Shown here piece after piece: positions 34,800-47,454 of a stretch of 64,000 nucleotides of DNA. The position numbers and the translations under genes were made by a program. Origin of the DNA: Laburnicola sp. R22_1 (taxonomy: Eukaryota > Ascomycota > Dothideomycetes > Pleosporales > Didymosphaeriaceae); the NCBI GenBank assembly GCA_014281115.1, contig JACONQ010000002.1, forward strand, positions 3,162,001 to 3,226,000, in the 5' to 3' direction. How positions within the stretch are numbered: the first letter of the stretch is position 1; each line of letters starts with the position of its first letter. The notes beneath the pieces were generated by a model. That model was not told the DNA's origin. It saw only the letters and a program-made list of their open reading frames with translations, and did not search any database.

Positions 34800-35573
34800 G
34801 TGAAGCTTGTTCCATTTCGATTGCGCAGATGGATGCTGACGACGGGGATAGGTAAGGCATGAGTAATGGTGTGTTTGCTGTGTTTTCCAAGCATATGGAT
34901 GTTCTCAAAGTCCAGCTGCACGTCGCCAATACATTTGGCTAGTGGTCTCGAGAGGAAGGGTGCGACGTTTACGACGCTGGTTGGAGATGGACATATCTGC
35001 TGACGTAGCTGGTCGATGGTGGCGGCGCGGATGAAAGCTCTAGCACTGTTGTCCTGGAGAGTCTCGGCCGGTGTCTTGGGCTTTGTAGATGACTCAATCT
35101 ATTTCTTTTCCAGTGTCCGATTCCAATGCTCTTCAATGTGTCGTCGTAAGCGTTCTCTCCGCCGAGGTCCGCGCGTATACTCCGCCCCGCTCGCTCACTT
35201 TAGTTGCATCGCAAGGCACTTTTTTTACGAGGCGGCTTTCCTTGAATGTAAAATGCTCCTGGGAGTCGGCCGAGCGAGCGAGCGAGTGCGCTCCAGCGAC
35301 GGTATGATCATGTACAGTGACGTGCGGCGTAACAGACTCGTTTAATGCTTGGTCTGATCATGGTGGCCAGATGACAGCGCGCCATGGCGAGGGCCAATCA
35401 CCGCCTGCTGCGCCTCCCGGGATCTGCGTGAAAGCTTCGCTTGTGAACGCCACCCTACGTCGTTAATCCATATGCCTTCGGACTGACCCATTTTGCAATT
35501 TGCGCTTCTTTCAAGCTCTTTCTTTTTCTTCTCCATGATACCCCCATAGTTGTCTCTTTGAAGTCGAAGCACC
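34800..35573. other. Intergenic region, nothing recognised
   Basis: About 770 bp; 3' flank of the small gene and promoter of the glucosyltransferase-like gene. A CGAGCGAGCGAGCGAG run lies near 35270. Confidence 0.5.
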
Positions 35574-38500
35574 ATGACGAAGGACGAAACGGTCAACGAC
35601 GGCGACGCGCGACGCGGCGATGCCCCGCCCCCGCAGCAGCCACCTTCGTACTCTGAGAGTGTAGCAGAGCGTGCAGAACTACCTCGAGATGCCCCAGAGA
35701 GCTCAACGCAGCAGAGTGGGCTGGGACGCAGCGATGCCTCTGCAGAAGCGCCGCGGACGAAGCCTGAGGGGTCTGCCTACGACAGCTCGTACCAGCCGGG
35801 GGAAGCTCCGCGTTACGATGGACCAGCGTACGGACACCTACTTTGTCTATCTTCTTGCTGCTAACATGCTGCAGGACCGCTACACAAGAGCAACATGACT
35901 TGAGCTCAACAGGATTTGTCGACGCTGCCGCCACTCCTGACCATCCTCCTCCGGCGTATAGCGAACATCCAGGCACCATTGCGGACGAGGACGGCCAGCT
36001 AGGCGCCAATGCCATGGTTGCCTCGGACGGGCGTGTCAATATTCGCATCGATCAAAAGGATCGCGCCCTATCGCAGATCATCCTCCCGCAACTCCAGCGA
36101 CAGCTCACTCGGAACCAGCTGGAGCCCGCACCGCCGCCTCCATACATACCCGAATCTCTTGGTGGTGCTCCGGGCCAAGAGCCACCGCCTCCTTTGAACA
36201 TTGTCATACAGGTGGTGGGGTCAAGAGGAGATGTGCAGCCCTTTGTGGCGCTGGGCAAGGTGCTGAAGGAGACATATGGCCACCGCGTGCGACTGGCGAC
36301 GCACGCTACCTTCAAGGATTTCGTCACAGAGAATGGGCTGGAGTTCTTCAGCATTGGCGGCGACCCGGCAGAACTCATGGCCTTCATGGTCAAGAACCCT
36401 GGCCTAATGCCTGGCTTTGACACCCTGCGAAGCGGCGAGGTTGGGAAGCGGAGAAAGGGTATAGCCGAAATCCTGCGCGGAACTTGGCGGTCGTGCATCG
36501 AGACGGGCGATGGCCTCAGTGTGGATCCGCTGAAGCAAAGCATCCAAGATTGGATGGGCATGGACGACGAGCTACCGGATGAGCTGAAAAAACCTTTTGT
36601 TGCCGACGCCATCATTGCGAATCCCCCCAGCTTTGGTCACATACATTGCGCAGAGAAGCTCGGGATACCTCTGCACATTATGTTTACGTGAGTGTACTCC
36701 GTATACAGTCATCACTATAGAAGCTAATCTATCATAGCATGCCGTGGTCTCCGACCCAGCAGTTCCCCCACCCGCTGGCTAACATACAGTCTACGAACAC
36801 TGACGCGAACATAACGAACTTCATGTCGTACATCCTTGTGGACATGTTGACGTGGCAGGGGTTGGGTGATATCGTGAATAAGTTTCGCAAAGACATCCTT
36901 GGTCAAGACCCAATTAGCCTGATATGGAGCCCTGCTATGCTCGAAAGACTCAAGATTCCTCACACGTATTGCTGGTAAATCGCCTGATTCTTTGAGTGCC
37001 GAGCATTGTTAACAGGAGAACCAGGTCCCCTGCTTTGATCCCGAAACCCAAAGACTGGGCGCCTCATATTTCGATATCTGGCTTCTTCTTCCTCTCGCTG
37101 GCACAGAATTACACTCCAGCTCCTGATCTCGCCGAGTTTCTGGCTGCAGGTGAACCGCCCGTGTATATCGGATTTGGCTCTATAGTGGTCGATGATCCCG
37201 ACGCTATGACGCAGCTTATTTTCGACGCGGTGAAGAGGACCGGGCGGCGAGCCTTGGTGTCTAAAGGCTGGGGTGGTCTTGGAGGGGAAGAGTTAGGCAT
37301 GCCAGAGGGCGTTTTCATGCTTGGCAACGTGCCACACGACTGGCTGTTTAAGCATGTCGCAGCTGCTGTCCACCACGGCGGTGCTGGAACTACTGCAGCA
37401 GGTATCGCAGCCGGTCGACCCACAGTCATTGTACCATTCTTTGGGGATCAGCCATTCTGGGGATCGATGGTGGCGAAAGCCGGAGCCGGGCCCGAGCCAA
37501 TTCCATACAAGGAGTTGACGGTGGAGAAGCTAGCTGATGCTATCAAAGATGCCTTGAAACCGGAGTCACTCGAAAGAGCAAATGAGCTCTCCGCCAAGAT
37601 CTCACAGGAAAAGGGAAGTCACAATGGAGCGCAGTCTTTCCACCAAATGCTCAAGTATGATGAGCTGAGGTGTGCCGTTGCCCCGAGGCATCCTGCCGTC
37701 TGGCGAGTCAAACGCACAGATGTCCGACTAAGCGCCAAAGCTGCGACTGTTTTGACCCAAGAAGGTGAACTCAGCTTTTCTGACCTCAAGCTGTAAGTAT
37801 GTCTTTGCTAGTTCAATGAATGCCTACTCACAAGCATAGATTCCGTCCGCGCGAGTATGTTCCAGACGAAGGCCCATGGGATCCACTTACCGGCGGTGCT
37901 TCTGCTCTCATCGGTACTGCTGGGCAGCTGATGATGGGAGTTGCAGATTTTCCGATTGAGACCCTGAAATTGCTGAAGATTCATCCCGATGCTTCCCGTA
38001 AAGGAAAAGCAAAACAAACTGAGGGTGGCTCCTCGTCCGAGACTCCCCCGGTTGGTGGTGGACCGGCAGCCAAGACGGGTGCCAACTCACAATTGTCTGC
38101 AACTAGCAGTGAAACAACAATTCCCGGCGTTCAAACGCCGGGCAGCCAGAGTGGTCGCAACAGTAGCGCGTCAGACCAGCTTAGAATATCATCTCCTGGC
38201 AGCCCAAGTGCAGCTACTGATAGATGTGGGTTCATGGCCCAAGCACTGGCACAATCCTCTCAAGTTTCTCGAACACGGTCATCATCACGAGATCGTGCCC
38301 TTCTTCACCCATTACCTCCCGGTCATAGTCGTAAGACAAGTCAAGGACGCTCGGGATCAGGTTCGGCTTCGGAGCTCCATGGAAAATGTGGCACTGTTTT
38401 CTCGGAGCCTGGCAGCTTTTCAGAAAAATTTAACATGAATAACGACTCCATAGTTAGTACGGGAAAGGGCGTCGGAAGAATCGTTGGCGCCGGCTTCAAG

Positions 38501-39931
38501 TCGCCGCTGGACTTCTCTATGAATGTTGCACAGGGCTTCCATAACGTCCCAAAGTTGTATGGCGGAGAGGTGAGACAGGTTGATAAGGTCACCGACTTTC
38601 AGAGTGGTCTAAGGACAGCGGCAAAGGTAAGATCTTTCACAAGGCCATACAACGGTGTCTAATAGCATGTTTAGCAATTCGGCTTCGGATTATACGACGG
38701 CATAACTGGCCTTGTCACGGACCCGTACAAGGGTGCGAAGAAAGAGGGTGGTATTGGCTTTGTCAAAGGTGTCGGCCGCGGCATTTTCAGTGTGCCGTTC
38801 CGCGTCATGGGTGGCGCCTGGTCTGTCCCAGCCTACGCTATGAAGGGCCTCTATCAAGAAATGCTCAAGAACAAAGGCTCGAGTGTTCAAAACTACATCA
38901 TTGCAGCACGGATCTCACAAGGTTACGATGAAGCTTCGACGCTATCAGTAGCCGAGAGAGCGGAAATTGTCAACAAATGGAAAAGTATCAAGCTCAATGT
39001 CAAAAAGAAGAAGAACCCTGGAGAGGAGCAACTGCAGGCCTTGCATAGTCTGATGTCGGAGAAGAGAAAGAAGAAAGAAGGAAGACTGGATTCACTCAAG
39101 CATTGGGGTTCTTCTTCCAGTGGACTTACACCCACCGAGAACCGAAGCTCTATGGATCTTCCCGAGCCTGTTAATCGCGCCGACACTACAACGACCACGA
39201 CGCCTGGACAACACAATCCTCCCGTGTACTCACTTCCTCTCCGTGATGCGAAAGTCGCTCCCCAAGTGGAACCCCTGGACCAAGAAGCAGCCGAACGCCA
39301 TGAGCTCGACGCCGCAATCAAGGCATCCGTCTCCGAAACCTCACGTGGCAATCCCGACGAAGACGAGCTGATCGCGCGCGCAATCCGCGCTTCGATGCTA
39401 GGGCTTCAGCGCGAGCCCATCAGCGGCGAAACGGAAGAAGAGGCGCTACAGCGAGCAATGAAAGCCAGCATGGACGAAGCGCAGAAAAGCGGCGTCTCCG
39501 AAGAAGAACAACGCATCCTCGAGGAAACGCTCCGTCAATCTATGCTCGACACTGCGCATCGCGACCGGCGCGATCGCAGCACAGACTCAGAGTGGGACTC
39601 TTCGGACACAGAAGACGACGTTGAATTCCAACGTATCATCGCTGAATCTAAGGAGGCGCATCATTTGCACCAGACTTCTCGGGGCGAAAATGTGGGTGGC
39701 GGTTCTGTTGGCGCGGGGGACGCGGCGGAAGATGATGATGAGGTTAGGAAGGCGATTGAGGAGAGTGAGAGGGCGGAGAGGGAGCGGAGAGAGGCGGCGG
39801 AGAAGTTGAGGAGCGAGGAGGATATTGTCATGGAGTATGTCAAGAAGCAGAGTTTGGCGGAGGAGCAGATGAGGTTGAGGTGGGAGCAGGGGAGGGATAT
39901 TGGAGGGCAGAGCTCCGGTGGGCCGGCGTGA
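35574..39931 (+). CDS. Sterol-glucosyltransferase-like UGT with UIM-type tail
   Basis: Six exons join in phase: 35574-35827, 35875-36687, 36738-36974, 37025-37792, 37840-38626 and 38675-39931, giving 1371 residues. Residues about 190-330 are the GT28-type N-terminal domain (VIQVVGSRGDVQPFVALG). Residues about 435-640 are the UDP-sugar domain, with CWSPALIPKPKDW, VYIGFGSIVVDDP and the signature HHGGAGTTAAGIAAGRP ... PFFGDQPFWG. This matches GT1 sterol 3-beta-glucosyltransferases, but no PH/GRAM region like that of Atg26 is seen. A later conserved region has FGLYDGITGLVTDPYKGAKKEG and GVGRGIFSVPFRVMGG. The last about 190 residues carry four to five acidic-Ala-x3-Ser units (EDELIARAIRASM, EEALQRAMKASMDE, EEEQRILEETLRQSM, DEVRKAIEESE) resembling ubiquitin-interacting motifs. 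The exon 4 acceptor aaccag was chosen to keep CWSPAL. Confidence 0.88.
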
Positions 39932-41306
39932 GCGTGGGGGTGTCATGAGTTGTGGGGATAGGAGCTTGAGGGCTTGCGTGTATGATTTGATACCCTTGGA
40001 TGAGTACGTAGATTTATGACTGCTGTTTTATATTGTATCTGTTTTGAAGCAGGGTCGTGTAATTGGGGTTATGATAACTAGCCTTCTTTCGTTTAAAAAA
40101 GAGCACAGCCTCGAAATCTGGGGTACAAACGTACGTGATCAGTCAGCCTAGTGACGAAGCGCTTGTCCCTGATTTGGAACTCCTGGTCTGACTTCCAGCA
40201 AGCTACTTCGCGGTCGGCCCAAGGGGCATCGAGGTCCAGTGATCCGCTCTCATGATGTGATTTCGAAAATGGGGGGCTTGTAATGTTGCAGCGATCAACC
40301 GTCGCTGTATGCGAAGAAGGCTCGCCTGCACTTGCCCCGCTCTGTGTGCGCATCGGGCGTTTTATACCTTGGGGCGCAAGCAGTCATACGTGCCAAGATG
40401 AGCTAGTCTATATTAATTGGTGCTAGTCTATATTTAGTTGCACTAGTCTCCATCAGTCAGCACTAGCGCTTCTTTAGCGCAAGCGTCGTCCCCCGCCGCC
40501 CCCACACTGCACACTGCACACTGCTGCATCTCCAGGGCTTCATCTTTTTGCTGCATCTAGTATATCATTGTAGCAACTCTATTAGAACATCTATGGCTCC
40601 TCTCTATAGTTGGCCATATGCGCTGTTACACTGTGGTGCTGCGGCACATCGACCACGCTGCACTGTATGAGTCGGGCGAATTCTTCCTCGCGCGCCACCA
40701 CCTACTCACTCATTCATTTTGCCGTCATAGTTTAGTCAACTTTTGACATGTCACAACAAGCCCAAAAGGAAGCGTGCAATAGTGCTGACTTCGGCGCTGT
40801 AGCCCAAGGTTACTGATGAACCTCTTACTCCCCCGGGGGTTCTACATATGACTGTTTCTTGGGGTCAGAGTGATCGCTCCTCTTGAGCAAAATATGGAGT
40901 CAATCGTAATGTGTCTGATACAGATGGCGACAGTCAATCGTCGTTCCAGGAACCTCCTGAGTCACCACTACGAAGGTGGAATCGAAGGAGTCGTCTTTTC
41001 AACACTGCGTCTTGTTGTTGGACTCATCCTACCGGAAGTATAAAAGCCGTCGTTACCGCTGCTTCTACAACTCTTCCTTACTTCTCCCTTCTCTCATCAT
41101 ACAAAGACCTTGCCAAACTACTGATTTCTATTTTCCGAACGCACGACGCCCTCTACGAACCATCGACTATAGCTTTACACACGTACGAAACGAACATTCT
41201 ACAGGAACAAAGCTTCGAACAGGACGAATCTCTCGACGGGACGACCCTCACATCACCGAGCTCTTGAATCCGAAGACACCCTCGTCGCATTCATACATTG
41301 CCAATC
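39932..41306. other. Intergenic region with a short tandem repeat
   Basis: 1.4 kb. At about 40399-40475 four imperfect units of about 21 bp built on GCACTAGTCTATATT follow each other. A 118-codon frame at 40911-41267 looks like leader sequence of the next gene rather than a protein. Confidence 0.5.
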
Positions 41307-42857
41307 ATGAGCGGAGACTCACAACGATATATGCTCGTACTATCAGCAAGCACAAGAAATGCGCCGTTCCTCGAGACTGAACAAACTTTACAAGCAGAAG
41401 TCGATAAGCTTACCCCGGGTCTCAATCTGTCTGTGTCTGTGATACCTAGCCAGGTATTTCATGAAGGGCGAATCGATCTCCCGAGCAAAAAGGAGTTTGA
41501 GCCATTGAAAGGTAAGTAATGTCCATCAAAGTCTTGACCAGGTCTGACATACTCTTTTAGAGGCCTTCTACGGGCTCAAAGGGGTAGAAGCTCATCTCGT
41601 TAGATCGCCGAGCCATCTTCTTGTTGATTGCAATTGCTACCGACTATTCAAATCCAACAAGCATTCGAAGGTGTCTGCAATCAATGTGAACAAAGATAAT
41701 ATTGCAGACTTGGACTATGGAAACAAGCAATTTTCAGCTGATGCGTTGGCTGCAACTTCAACATTGCCACACCAGGATAATGGATACAGGCTCGTCGTCG
41801 TGGTTGAAGAAGTACCAACTTTCTATCGGACATTTTTTATTTCAAAGACGAGGTGCGGAAACGAGTCAAAGGGAATCCAGGTTTTATTGATCTGTACACG
41901 GATTTTCCTGCTCCAGGATACGTTCAAGTACAGGTGGTGCTAGGGACCAGAGTGGACTGCTGCGCGGCCCAAGGTCAGTACCTCTCTATCATCAAATACC
42001 TCAGCTAATTCTATTATGAAGAACTGTTGTGCTCCAATTCGATACAATACCGAATTTTCCCGGCAAGTGGCGGACCTATGCTGGAATGCAACTGTTCTCG
42101 CATATACACGGCAGCCGAGGATTCCGAGGGTTGTAGTTGCATTGGCAGCGTATCTTACCCAGTTGCGCCTGGAAGCACTGCCAAAGCCTTTCCTCCCGCT
42201 TTCGAGACCACCAACACGGAACACGGTCAATCGGCATATCGCAGCCCATATACCCCGGGAGCCGCCTATTTGAGCACCGCGCCATGGCCGATGATGGGGC
42301 ACAATGCATACGGTCAACCGCAATACTCCAGCCAATATCCCCAAGGAACTCCAGATTTGCACATGCAGCCGAGGTTAATGGGGGACAATGCGCTCGGTCA
42401 ACCGCAATACTCCAGCCACTATCCCTCAGGAATTGCCAAATCGCACACCCAGCCGATGATTATAGGGTGCAACGCAGACGGTCTTCCCGTCAATCTTTCC
42501 AATGGAGGAGTGACCTTGGTGGCTACAGGCATCTTCATCAAAGAGTTACCACGCTCGTGTAAGCCCATAGCGCTTCAAAACTGGATCCATGCAAAAGTTG
42601 GAAAAAAGCCTTGGCTAAATCTGCAAAGGAAGGATGGTAAACTTACGGGCAACGCCACCGCACGATTCAGCACCGAGCAAGACGCTGATATGGCCATTGC
42701 CATACTTAACAATATGGAGTATGGCGGTCGAATAATTTCAGTCAGGGGTGACAGGAATCGGTTGGTAACAAGCCGACTTGACCGCGTTCGGAACTCATAT
42801 ACAGAGGGAGGTTCACTTCTTGTTGAGAGCCCAATCTATATGCCTTATCGAGTCTAG
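41307..42857 (+). pseudogene. RRM-like hypothetical protein, reading frame broken once
   Basis: Exons are 41307-41511, 41561-41973 and 42022-42857, with a canonical GTAAGT donor at 41512 and GTCAGT at 41974. Exon 2 needs a one-base shift at about 41826-41845, near a T6 run: the frame up to VVVVEEVPTF gives way to a clearly protein-like frame (YFKDEVRKRVKG, GFIDLYTDFPAPGYV, VQVVLGTRVDCC). Exon 3 has two Tyr/Gln-rich repeats of about 33 residues (GQPQYSS-Q/H-YP) and then an RRM-like domain (ATGIFIKELPRSC, WIHAKVGKK, GNATARFSTEQDADMAIAIL, GGRIISVRGD). RNA binding is therefore likely for an intact homologue. The break may be real decay beside the AT-rich block or a sequencing error. Confidence 0.6.
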
Positions 42858-45800
42858 TCAAAGGCAAGTACGAAAACTTGAGGAAGGTTGTATACTGACA
42901 TTCTACAGATCCGAGCTCATACTAAGCCTATATGGCTACTATCCAGCCGAAGCGAGTCTTCTGGTTGAGACCAGATTGGCATTTTCTATTCCCATTTGCT
43001 TTTCTGGTCAGTATTTTATTTGTTCTTTCATTTGTAGTTTTGTAGACTTCGGACAATCTGCACTCCTTTTGTCAAATTTTGTTTGGTCTTTATTCACAGA
43101 TTTGTAGACTTTAGTTAATTTACACTCCTTTTATTAGATTTTTATCATCTTTTATTTATAGTTCTGTAGACCTTAGTTAACTTATACTTCTTTTAATAAA
43201 TTTTACTTTATTTTTAATTTATAGTTTTGTAGACTTTAGTTAATCTTTACTCCTTTTATTAAATTTTGTTTATATTAAATAGGCTGTATAGATAGCTATA
43301 TAGATATTAATATCTAATACTCTATATTAGCAAGTGTAGAGGGTGTATAGGATAATTGTACAAGGAAAGGAAATAATATAATAAAACTAACTTAGTATTA
43401 ATTACTTATTTCTAGAGAGAGTGTAGATAGAAAGGAGATAATTCTACAGCGTATAGGCTATAGCGCATAGGCATTATATAATCCCTATATAATACTATTA
43501 TATAGTAATATTAAAACCTTAATACCCTTAGGTGCCCTTGCCTATATAGTATATAGACACTAGTAACTTTTTATTTTTAAGGTTACTATTAGTAGTTCTC
43601 TCTTCCTTTACACAAATTATCTACTTACTAATATTTACCTTATCTATTTATTATTCTCCTATTTATACGCCTTCTGCTCTAGCTAGTTTACTTTAGTTAA
43701 TAGGAAAATTCTATTAAGTAATTATTTATTATACTTTACTACTATTTGTTAAAAGCGCAATTAGGCTTATTAGTAGTAAAGTAGTAGTCTAGCTAATAGT
43801 AGTTAAGGGTAAGATTGCGTAGTTAATAATAAGATTATAGCAATAATATTATAACGCGCTAATCTCTTTTATTAATACCTTAAAACGCTTTTCTGTGTAT
43901 ACAACAGCAGGAGGGATATTTACTATTATTATAATATTTTTATTAGAAACCCCTTAGTCGCAAAAAAACCATAGTAATAATATATTATTTATATAAAATT
44001 CTTTTTACTTAGTTTATTCTTTATATAGTAGATAAACCTATTTATCTTATTTATTTAAGTAGCGATATTAGGCAATTATATAACATTAAATAAGGGGAAG
44101 ATAAACACTATTAAGGGGTAGAAATTAAGGCTCTAGATAGAAAAAAAAGGTATATAAGATAGGCTTTTCTCTCTTTATTCTTCTCTCTTTTATTCTCTAC
44201 TTTAAACATCTCTTTATACGTATCCTTTCTCCCTAGCTCTTTTCTTTTTTTTCTTTATTAAGCTAATCCCCTATTTTATATAGTGCTAAACTATACCTCT
44301 TATTATATAATATCTTATCTTTATATAGTGCTAACTTGCTATAGATAATAGCACTTATACTAGCTAGTAACTAAGTTAGCTTCTTTAGCTTTAATCTTAT
44401 TATATATAATTTTTTAAATAGAAGAATATATATTACGCTTCCTACTAGTTTCTATATAAACTATACATTCTTTTAGAATATCTCTATTAATATAAGTTCT
44501 CCTATTTCTTATAGGTTTGCTTTTATATAAATACTAACTTTAAAATAGGCTTAGAAACTTAATATTGTGCATATACCTTTGTATAATATTAATATTATTC
44601 TTTTAGCTAGTATAGACCTATATCTATAGGCTGCTAAGATTATTTAGCGTAAAGGATATTTCTATACACTATTAGTCTAGTTACGCAGTTACCTTAGGGG
44701 CACTTTATACGCCTACTACTATAGTAGTATAACTAGGCCTAGGCCCTTTACTAAGTGCTACACGCTAGTAGGCTTTTAGGCAAAATTATATAGTTCTTAT
44801 ATATAGTAGAGCTATAGTGCTAGGTGTAATTATTATATAGAATAGGGCTAGAGTAATAGGGTAGATAATACTAGATATTATCTATTAATACTAAAATAAA
44901 AAGACTCTTCTCTAAATAAATATATATTATGTCTCTTCTCTTTCTATGCAAGTAATAGATAGAAAACATACGTATTTTTAAGTAATATATATATATATAT
45001 ATATGTAGAAAGAATTAAATAAATATATTATATAAAAGAATAAATAAATAATAAGGATATAATCCTATATAAAGGCTAGAAAGAGCTTATATAGGTAGGC
45101 TTAAGGCAATTTACAAATACTTTAATAGTAATTATTAAGGTATTACTAGAAATTAAGGACTTTAGAGCCTAGTTTAGGGCCTTCTTTATATAGGTATTAG
45201 TAGAGTTATCCTTCCTATTAATCTATCTAATTTTAGAAATCTTATAGTGCTTATATAATTTATAGAGTAATATAATATTAATTATAAGGCGCTTCTTATT
45301 TATAATTCCTAGTTATATAAGATAGTTATAAAGAGACTTTAAATCTATATAAATAACTATAGGAATTAGCAGCAGACTAAGCGTGCGTATAATTTTCTAA
45401 AGAGTTGTACTAATAGCAATAGTATTATTAAAGCCTCCTACTATACTATATAGCTTACTAGCAAGAACGCTTCTTATTACTCTCTTACACTTAGTTAAAT
45501 TCTAGTATATATTATTTACTAGAATATTAAAGTTATTACTATTACCTATATAATACTTATTACCTAGAGTAATTAGAAATTCTAACTATAAGCTTAGGTC
45601 CTTATTATTAGCAAATAAGCTATTAGTAAAGATAAATAGCTTTGCGTAATAGAGATCTAATAGTATAAAGGTAAGACCACGCTTACTATTATTAATCTAC
45701 TATTAGATTTATATATTTAATATCTTAATATTTTTATATAAGGATAATATAGTCTAAGTAGCAATAAATAAATTAAATATAGCTTCTAGTTAGTATATAA

Positions 45801-47035
45801 ATGCAATATAGGCGCCTCTTACACGCTACTTTATATATTTCTAAGCAGTATCTTTATCTTTAGGATTAATTATATAAAGGCCCTTTGCTTAACCTTTCTA
45901 TATAAGAACTATAGTATTATATATAAGCTAAATTCTTTTACTATTAAACTTACTAGATTAGTTCTTAGTAAGGATAGTCTTATTCTTTATATAAAAGGCT
46001 ACTTTTTTAGCTCTTCTTTTTCTCTTTATACAAAGTTCTTATTAACAATACTAAGGATATTATTTATCTAAAGGCTAGTAATCCTAAAGGTGTATTCTCC
46101 TTTATTAGTAATAAGCAGATATAAGTTATATAATAAAGTCTTTATACTAAGTTTCTCTTTATAGTAGTTATAATAGGTCTTAAACTAGTAAAGATCTAAT
46201 TTAGCTACACTATAGAGTAGTTATATAATATAAAAGATTATATTTTATAAAAAGTTTATATATATTTTCTTAGGTAGTCTATTATAAAGTGTATAGTTTA
46301 GTTTATTAGTAAACTAAATATAGGCCTAAATAATATCTTATAGTTTAAAATATATTCTATATATTACTTAAAGGCTTACTTCTAATATAAGAAGTAGGCG
46401 CTAGCTTATTCTTTCAATAGTAAGTTATTAGGTAAGGATTTTATCCTTCTTCTTATTAGAGTGGCTAGTAAATATAAGGTAGAATTTCTTATATAATTAA
46501 GTAGTCTTGCCCTTAACTTCTTATATAAGGCGAAGGTTAAAAATTCTACCCCTATACTTAGATAGGTTAAAAAGAAGAATCTTAAATATACTATTAGTAA
46601 TAAGAGCGTCTATCTTTATATAGTTTAACTTTTTAAAAAGTGCTCTAGGTGTTATAATTATACCTTTTATATAGAGCTTTAGAGATAGTTTTTAATTACT
46701 TATCTTTTTTAGGAAAGGAATATAGCATTCTTTTTTAGGCAGCCTTTTCTTCTCTTCTTTAGAGAATTCCTTTATATAGGGGCAATATTATCTCCTTTAT
46801 ATAATAGTAGAAGAGTATAATTTTTTTATAATAGTACGCCTTAACATATATATAGTAAAACTTTACTAGACTATATTCTAAATTAAGAATTATATCTCTA
46901 TCCTTAATACTCTTAATCTTATATAGGCCTATCTATCTATCTTTCTCTCTCTAAACTATAATTTTAAATCTAAGTAGGAGCTTAAGGACTTTATACGCTA
47001 CTAATAAACTATTATAGATATTTAGCGCATAATTA
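42858..47035. other. AT-rich, TA-saturated decayed repeat block
   Basis: Over 4 kb almost without C/G-rich words and with no sustained open frame between about 43.1 and 47.0 kb. TpA dinucleotides and TATA/TTATA words dominate and CpG is very rare, which is what RIP leaves of repeated DNA in ascomycetes. No element ends or coding motifs can be read, so the original repeat is not named. The outer transposon of the nest was inserted at its right edge (TA at 47034-47035), and similar AT-rich DNA resumes at 63,470. Confidence 0.75.
43030..43275. repeat. Tandem repeat of about 60-70 bp, four copies
   Basis: Units run from TTTGTAGACTT(TAG)TTAAT through CACTCCTTTTATTAAATTTT to the next TTTATAG. The first copy still reads GACTTCGGACAATCTGCACTCC. 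The later copies have TA-rich versions (GACTTTAGTTAATTTACACTCC), so they show stepwise loss of C/G. Confidence 0.7.
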
Positions 47036-47454
47036 ATAACGTACTTTGCACTCGAGTCGAACACTCCATCGAGTCGGACACTTTGCCAAGACCCCACCAA
47101 GTTCTGTACTATTCACGATAGTATAGAGTCAACATGAACTATTTTCAATAGTCTAAATAGGCTAAACTATTTAGAATCTACTTCTATAAGCTGTCTACAT
47201 GTTTTTTTTATTGTGCCTAGGCTTGCCGCAGCGTCCACAGCGCCGTTAAGCGGATTCGCCTCTATTAGTGCGCACCCTCTTCTTTGCCTTCTTGCCATCA
47301 CTACGCACCCCAAAGTCCTTTAGAGTAGCCAGTCGCTGGCCCTCTTTAACTGTAAGGACTCCTTCTTGCTGCAATCGCTTTCTTTTATATAATTTACGTC
47401 GTGTGGCGGCCTTATTAGCAGCTTAAAGTTCAGCGTTGCGTTTGGTCATTAATA

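Noticed and set aside
40911..41267. 118-codon frame upstream of the RRM-like gene
   Set aside because: Overlaps the probable leader of that gene, no family features, and stops before a plausible splice donor.
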